Position numbers and translations under genes: made by a program. Positions 61,008 to 64,000 of a stretch of DNA of 64,000 bases are shown here, one piece after another. Origin of the DNA: Pseudomonas sp. dw_612 (GTDB taxonomy: Bacteria; Pseudomonadota; Gammaproteobacteria; Pseudomonadales; Pseudomonadaceae); the NCBI RefSeq assembly GCF_018449725.1, contig NZ_JAAVVC010000003.1, forward strand, positions 248,001 to 312,000, in the 5' to 3' direction. A model generated the notes under the pieces. That model was given only the letters and a program-made list of their open reading frames with translations. It did not search any database and had not been told where the DNA came from. Numbering within the stretch: the stretch's first letter is position 1; each line of letters opens with the position of its first letter.

Positions 61008-62068
61008 GGCTATTTGCAGTCAGTAAGTTGAAGTTTTCGATGCTCTTACTAGCGATCGGCTGTTCAAGTGCGGTGGCCGCGCCTCAAGTTCTCAAGGAGA
61101 TACCGGCCAGCTTATTGGGCGATGCCTCACGTCAAAAAGTGTTTGTACTGACTGGCGATGCTGATGAGGCGTATCACCGATTGCTGATCTCGCCCGTGCA
61201 AGGCACCAGCGATAACATTTTGTTGGACACATCCACGGCATTGCCGTTGATCAAGAGCCAATACTCGTCGGCCATGAGCGATATCGTCAGCGTCAACGTC
61301 ATCAACAACCCGGCGGGTGTGCTGAAGGTCATCGATATGCAAGGTGACACCGTGTCGGTCAAACAGTCTTCTGCCGAAGCCGGGAACGCCCTTGTACTGA
61401 TCAGCAGCGAAGAAGATAACGCCGTTTATAACTTCAACCTGGTGTTTCGCTACAACAAAAGTTCCAGACAATTTGAGCTGAAAAACGTATTGCAGGTAAC
61501 GAACAACGAGTCCTGTGATCACTCGATTGTCAGCGTTCGAGAAGTACCTCTGGGCATGATCGGCGAAACATCATTGGCGTCTTTCGATGGACGCAAGGTG
61601 TTTGAGCAGTTGTCTGACCTGCACCCTAAATCTGCCGACTACAAGAAATTGATGATGACTGACGTCGCGGAACAGCTCGACAAGGCGTTGGCGCTGTATC
61701 GAAAAGGGCAGAACGATGCGGTCAGGGAGTTGATGGGGAGCTTCCTGATGTACGACAACGCAGGCCAATGCGATCCAGAAGGCTACGTCGCTTCAAAGTA
61801 TGACTTCCCTCAGTTACCCGGCTGGTCTAACGACTTGGGGTTTCTATTGGGTGAAACCGGTTATTACCAAGAGTCTATCGAGTTGCTGAACGCCGTGATT
61901 GCCCGAAATCCCAGCCGAACCGTGGCCTATCTGAACCTCGCGGACAGTTACTGGGGACTGAAAGATAAAGTGCGGGCGGCACAGGCTTACAAGCAGTACG
62001 CCTCGTTGATGACCGATGCGGGCAAGACGTCGAAGATTCCGCCGCGAGTGGCTGAGCGTATTAGGTAG
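61004..62068 (+). CDS. Exported protein with C-terminal TPR repeats
   Basis: A 354-residue protein with a signal peptide (MLLLAIGCSSAVAA). A beta-rich N-terminal region of about 170 residues is followed by tetratricopeptide-like helices at about 280-345 (LGFLLGETGYYQESIELLNAV, AYLNLADSYWGLKDKVRAAQ). The GTG at 61004 overlaps the previous stop, with another GTG 9 bases earlier. It is the last gene of a run of exported proteins that begins at 58644. TPR parts suggest protein binding in the periplasm; function not known. Confidence 0.72.
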   Translation: MRLFAVSKLKFSMLLLAIGCSSAVAAPQVLKEIPASLLGDASRQKVFVLTGDADEAYHRLLISPVQGTSDNILLDTSTALPLIKSQYSSAMSDIVSVNVINNPAGVLKVIDMQGDTVSVKQSSAEAGNALVLISSEEDNAVYNFNLVFRYNKSSRQFELKNVLQVTNNESCDHSIVSVREVPLGMIGETSLASFDGRKVFEQLSDLHPKSADYKKLMMTDVAEQLDKALALYRKGQNDAVRELMGSFLMYDNAGQCDPEGYVASKYDFPQLPGWSNDLGFLLGETGYYQESIELLNAVIARNPSRTVAYLNLADSYWGLKDKVRAAQAYKQYASLMTDAGKTSKIPPRVAERIR

Positions 62069-62073
62069 CAGAT

Positions 62074-62103
62074 CAAAAGATCGCAGCCTTCGGCAGCTCC
62101 TAC
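62074..62103. repeat. Single REP half (GATCGCAGCCTTCGGCAGC type)
   Basis: AAAAGATCGCAGCCTTCGGC and the following AGCTCCTAC match one arm of the perfect palindrome at 6019-6095. No complementary arm follows within 150 bases. Confidence 0.75.
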
Positions 62104-62253
62104 CGGGTGTGTTTTGTCAGACGATTTGTGTGACTTGGCAGTCATTGACGCCAAAAAGCGCTACATCTTCTTCCAACGTAACCCGATAGTGTCGTTATCC
62201 CCCAAACTCGCTACACTCCGCCAGCCGTTCATTTTCCTTTTGAGGCTGCACGC

Positions 62254-62637
62254 ATGAAATTTCGTTTTCTTCTGTGGATGCTGGGTTTGTTGATGGGTAA
62301 GGCCAGTCGGACTAATCCTGCATTTCAACAGCAGTTAGGTGACAAGGAACTTGTATTCCAATTACAGACCCTGGACGGGAAGGTGGCACGGCACTTCTTT
62401 GTGAAGGATCAGCGCATCACCAGCAAGTCCGGCGTGTATGCCGAGCCGGCGTTTGCGATTGCCTTCAAAGACGCGGCGTATGGCTTTGCCACGATGCAGG
62501 CGAAGAATAAGCAGTTGGCGTTTATGCAGGGGATTCAGGACAAGTCGATTCAGATCAAGGGTAACCCGGCGTTGGTGATCTGGTTCCAGGGGTTGACCAA
62601 GTATTTGAAGCCGAGGAAGGCTAAGCCTAAGGCTTGA
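62254..62637 (+). CDS. Small SCP2-like protein
   Basis: A 127-residue protein. After a hydrophobic N-terminus (FLLWMLGLLMG) the pattern resembles SCP2/sterol-carrier-type folds: VFQLQTLDGKVARHFFVKD, AFAIAFKDAAYGFATM and IQIKGNPALVIWF. It has a basic C-terminal tail (KPRKAKPKA). A lipid- or acyl-binding role is a guess from fold pattern. It stands alone between an REP half and the next gene. Confidence 0.55.
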   Translation: MKFRFLLWMLGLLMGKASRTNPAFQQQLGDKELVFQLQTLDGKVARHFFVKDQRITSKSGVYAEPAFAIAFKDAAYGFATMQAKNKQLAFMQGIQDKSIQIKGNPALVIWFQGLTKYLKPRKAKPKA

Positions 62638-62796
62638 GGCGGAAAGTCATGCCGATGATTGTGGCTTGGTATGTCAGTGATCTGGCCCGTAACGATAATA
62701 GAACTGTTATTTCCTACAGGTGATGGGTTAGCAGTTTTGCTGTTCCACTGGTGTCGAGTGCTGATTCGGGCCTCTATCACTGAATGGAGCAAGATC

Positions 62797-64000
62797 ATGA
62801 GTCAAAAAAAAACAGCAGCAGAAGCGGGCACGCTCGACCTGTCTTTTAATGGCACTGGCGTTGTTCATTTACCATTTCCCTTTTCGCAAGCCGCTATCCC
62901 CGGCGCCGTTTACGCGCTTCCTGACAGTAAGTTACTGGTGGCGGTGGTGGGGATCACCCTGCAAAACGGCGACATCGAGCCGGCTAAACTTGTGCGGTTG
63001 CGTGAGGATGGCGCGGTTGACGATACCTTTGATATCCCGTTCGCGGAAAACTGGATATTTAGCCCAAGTCAGCTCCAGCGCATAAAAGATAGCGACGGCG
63101 TATGGAAGGGGTGGCTGGTGTTCGGTCGGGCTCGACAGTCCTCCAACAGTGTTCTGGCTGTTGCGAAGCTGCATGAAGATTTTACGTTTGATGCGCCGTT
63201 CGGTGACGGGGGAGTTGTCTTCATTGATGTCTATGAACTTCCCGGTATCGAGGAAGGCGCCAAACTGGTAAATCGGCGTCCTGACGCAACAACCGATGAA
63301 TCATTCTCCGGCTCTACCGGGAGAGGTGGTGGGCTTTCGGGTGTGGCGCAAGTGGGCTCCAGCATCGTCCTCGCCGACACTATTGAGTTCGAGTTCGACA
63401 ACCTCAGAGGCGTTGTCATACGGTTGACTGAAAATGGCTCGCTGGATCAGAGCTTCAACGACAATGGTTATGTGTTGGTCGAGTTGCCGGGAGTAGAACA
63501 CAACTGGAATTATGCGTGGGGCGTCGGCGTCCAGAATGACGGCAAAATACTGGTCAGTGGCGACTTCCAGCTCAAGGACTCAGGTCATCCTCCGGGGGCT
63601 TACGTCCTCCGCTTTACCCAACACGGTAAAGTAGATTCTGGTTACGCCAGTAACGGTGTTTTTACTCTTGCCCGCCAAGGGCAATGGTGTTCACTGGAAG
63701 ACATCACACTAAGAGCCGATGGCGGAATCATCTCGGTGGGGTACGTTGAAACCGAGGGTGCTGTAGCGGGATTGGCTATTGTTCTAACGTCCAGTGGTGC
63801 ACCCAATCTCGTTTTTAATGATGGGAAACCTTTGTTAAGTAACTTTCCAGAGCATGGCGTGGTGTGGCACCACTGTATGGTGCAGGCAGATAACAAGCTC
63901 ATCTTCACGGGATGGGGTGGTGGTCGCGCAATCACCGTTAATAGCTCTCTGGTGACCGCGCGCTATTTACCGAACGGTCAGTTGGATAAGTTATACGGCG
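62797..64000 (+). CDS. Delta-60 repeat (DUF5122) protein, 3' end outside window
   Basis: The frame opens with ATG at 62797 (MSQKKTAAEAGTLDLSFNGT) and remains open to the window end, giving at least 401 residues. It contains repeated delta-60-type units with the LDxSFNxxG and NDGKILVSG patterns (GSLDQSFNDNGYVLVELPG; VGVQNDGKILVSGDF; VQADNKLIFTGWGG), expected to form a beta-propeller. No signal peptide is visible at the N-terminus. Such proteins in pseudomonads are of unknown function, some linked to cell surface or secretion systems. Confidence 0.8.
   Translation, partial: MSQKKTAAEAGTLDLSFNGTGVVHLPFPFSQAAIPGAVYALPDSKLLVAVVGITLQNGDIEPAKLVRLREDGAVDDTFDIPFAENWIFSPSQLQRIKDSDGVWKGWLVFGRARQSSNSVLAVAKLHEDFTFDAPFGDGGVVFIDVYELPGIEEGAKLVNRRPDATTDESFSGSTGRGGGLSGVAQVGSSIVLADTIEFEFDNLRGVVIRLTENGSLDQSFNDNGYVLVELPGVEHNWNYAWGVGVQNDGKILVSGDFQLKDSGHPPGAYVLRFTQHGKVDSGYASNGVFTLARQGQWCSLEDITLRADGGIISVGYVETEGAVAGLAIVLTSSGAPNLVFNDGKPLLSNFPEHGVVWHHCMVQADNKLIFTGWGGGRAITVNSSLVTARYLPNGQLDKLYG

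Noticed and set aside
1..64000. Search for tRNA, rRNA, CRISPR arrays, integrases and complete insertion sequences
   Set aside because: Nothing with the required structure was seen by eye; repeated elements are all REP-like or gene duplications.

Overview
The window is chromosomal DNA of a Pseudomonas, most likely of the P. fluorescens group. The reasons are the gene order pstA-pstB-phoU-response regulator-M23 peptidase-CBS membrane protein-phoR-phoB-ubiA-ubiC-rubredoxin-rubredoxin reductase-HU, the high GC content, and several REP-type palindromes of the kinds typical of fluorescens-group genomes. No rRNA, tRNA, CRISPR array, integrase or complete insertion sequence was seen.

Region 1 (1-13832) is conserved core. 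It holds phosphate transport and its control (pstA, pstB, phoU, phoR, phoB), a receiver-domain protein, a secreted M23 peptidase, a CNNM/CorC-type membrane protein, the first two steps of ubiquinone synthesis (ubiC, ubiA), a rubredoxin electron-transfer pair and an HU protein. A HigBA-like toxin-antitoxin pair (4241-4901) interrupts it. The pair is bracketed by a direct repeat of about 135 bp that includes the last codons of the upstream response regulator gene.

Region 2 (13887-22872, minus strand) is a type VI secretion (T6SS) cargo operon: VgrG, a DUF4123 adaptor, a large VasX-like predicted pore-forming effector, and three tandem DUF6708 paralogues that are probable immunity proteins. Every junction is a 4-nt overlap. 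Divergent from it, region 3 (23592-45249) is a complete T6SS core in the order of the P. aeruginosa HSI-II cluster: tssA, B, C, E, F, G, H, sfa, orfX, fha, tssJ, K, L, M, stp, stk. Three small membrane-associated genes are inserted between tssE and tssF. The cluster encodes its own sigma-54 activator and a Ser/Thr kinase-phosphatase pair. No hcp (tssD) or stand-alone PAAR gene is in the window.

Region 4 (45278-52039) is a second VgrG island. It has VgrG, a secreted Sel1-repeat protein, a 1014-residue multidomain cell-wall-attacking effector (NlpC/P60-like, degenerate M23-like, EF-hand and pesticin-like muramidase parts), a small exported probable immunity protein and a decayed Sel1 gene. Base composition turns AT-rich over the effector's 3' half, which suggests horizontal acquisition.

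Region 5 (52100-64000) is mixed accessory DNA. It holds a DUF6124 gene with a leader predicted to mask its ribosome-binding site, several exported proteins of unknown function (some paralogous to the Sel1 gene of region 4), a three-gene set containing a TIGR01777 epimerase and an unusual alpha/beta-hydrolase plus PEP-synthase-like fusion, an SCP2-like protein, and a delta-60-repeat protein cut by the window end.
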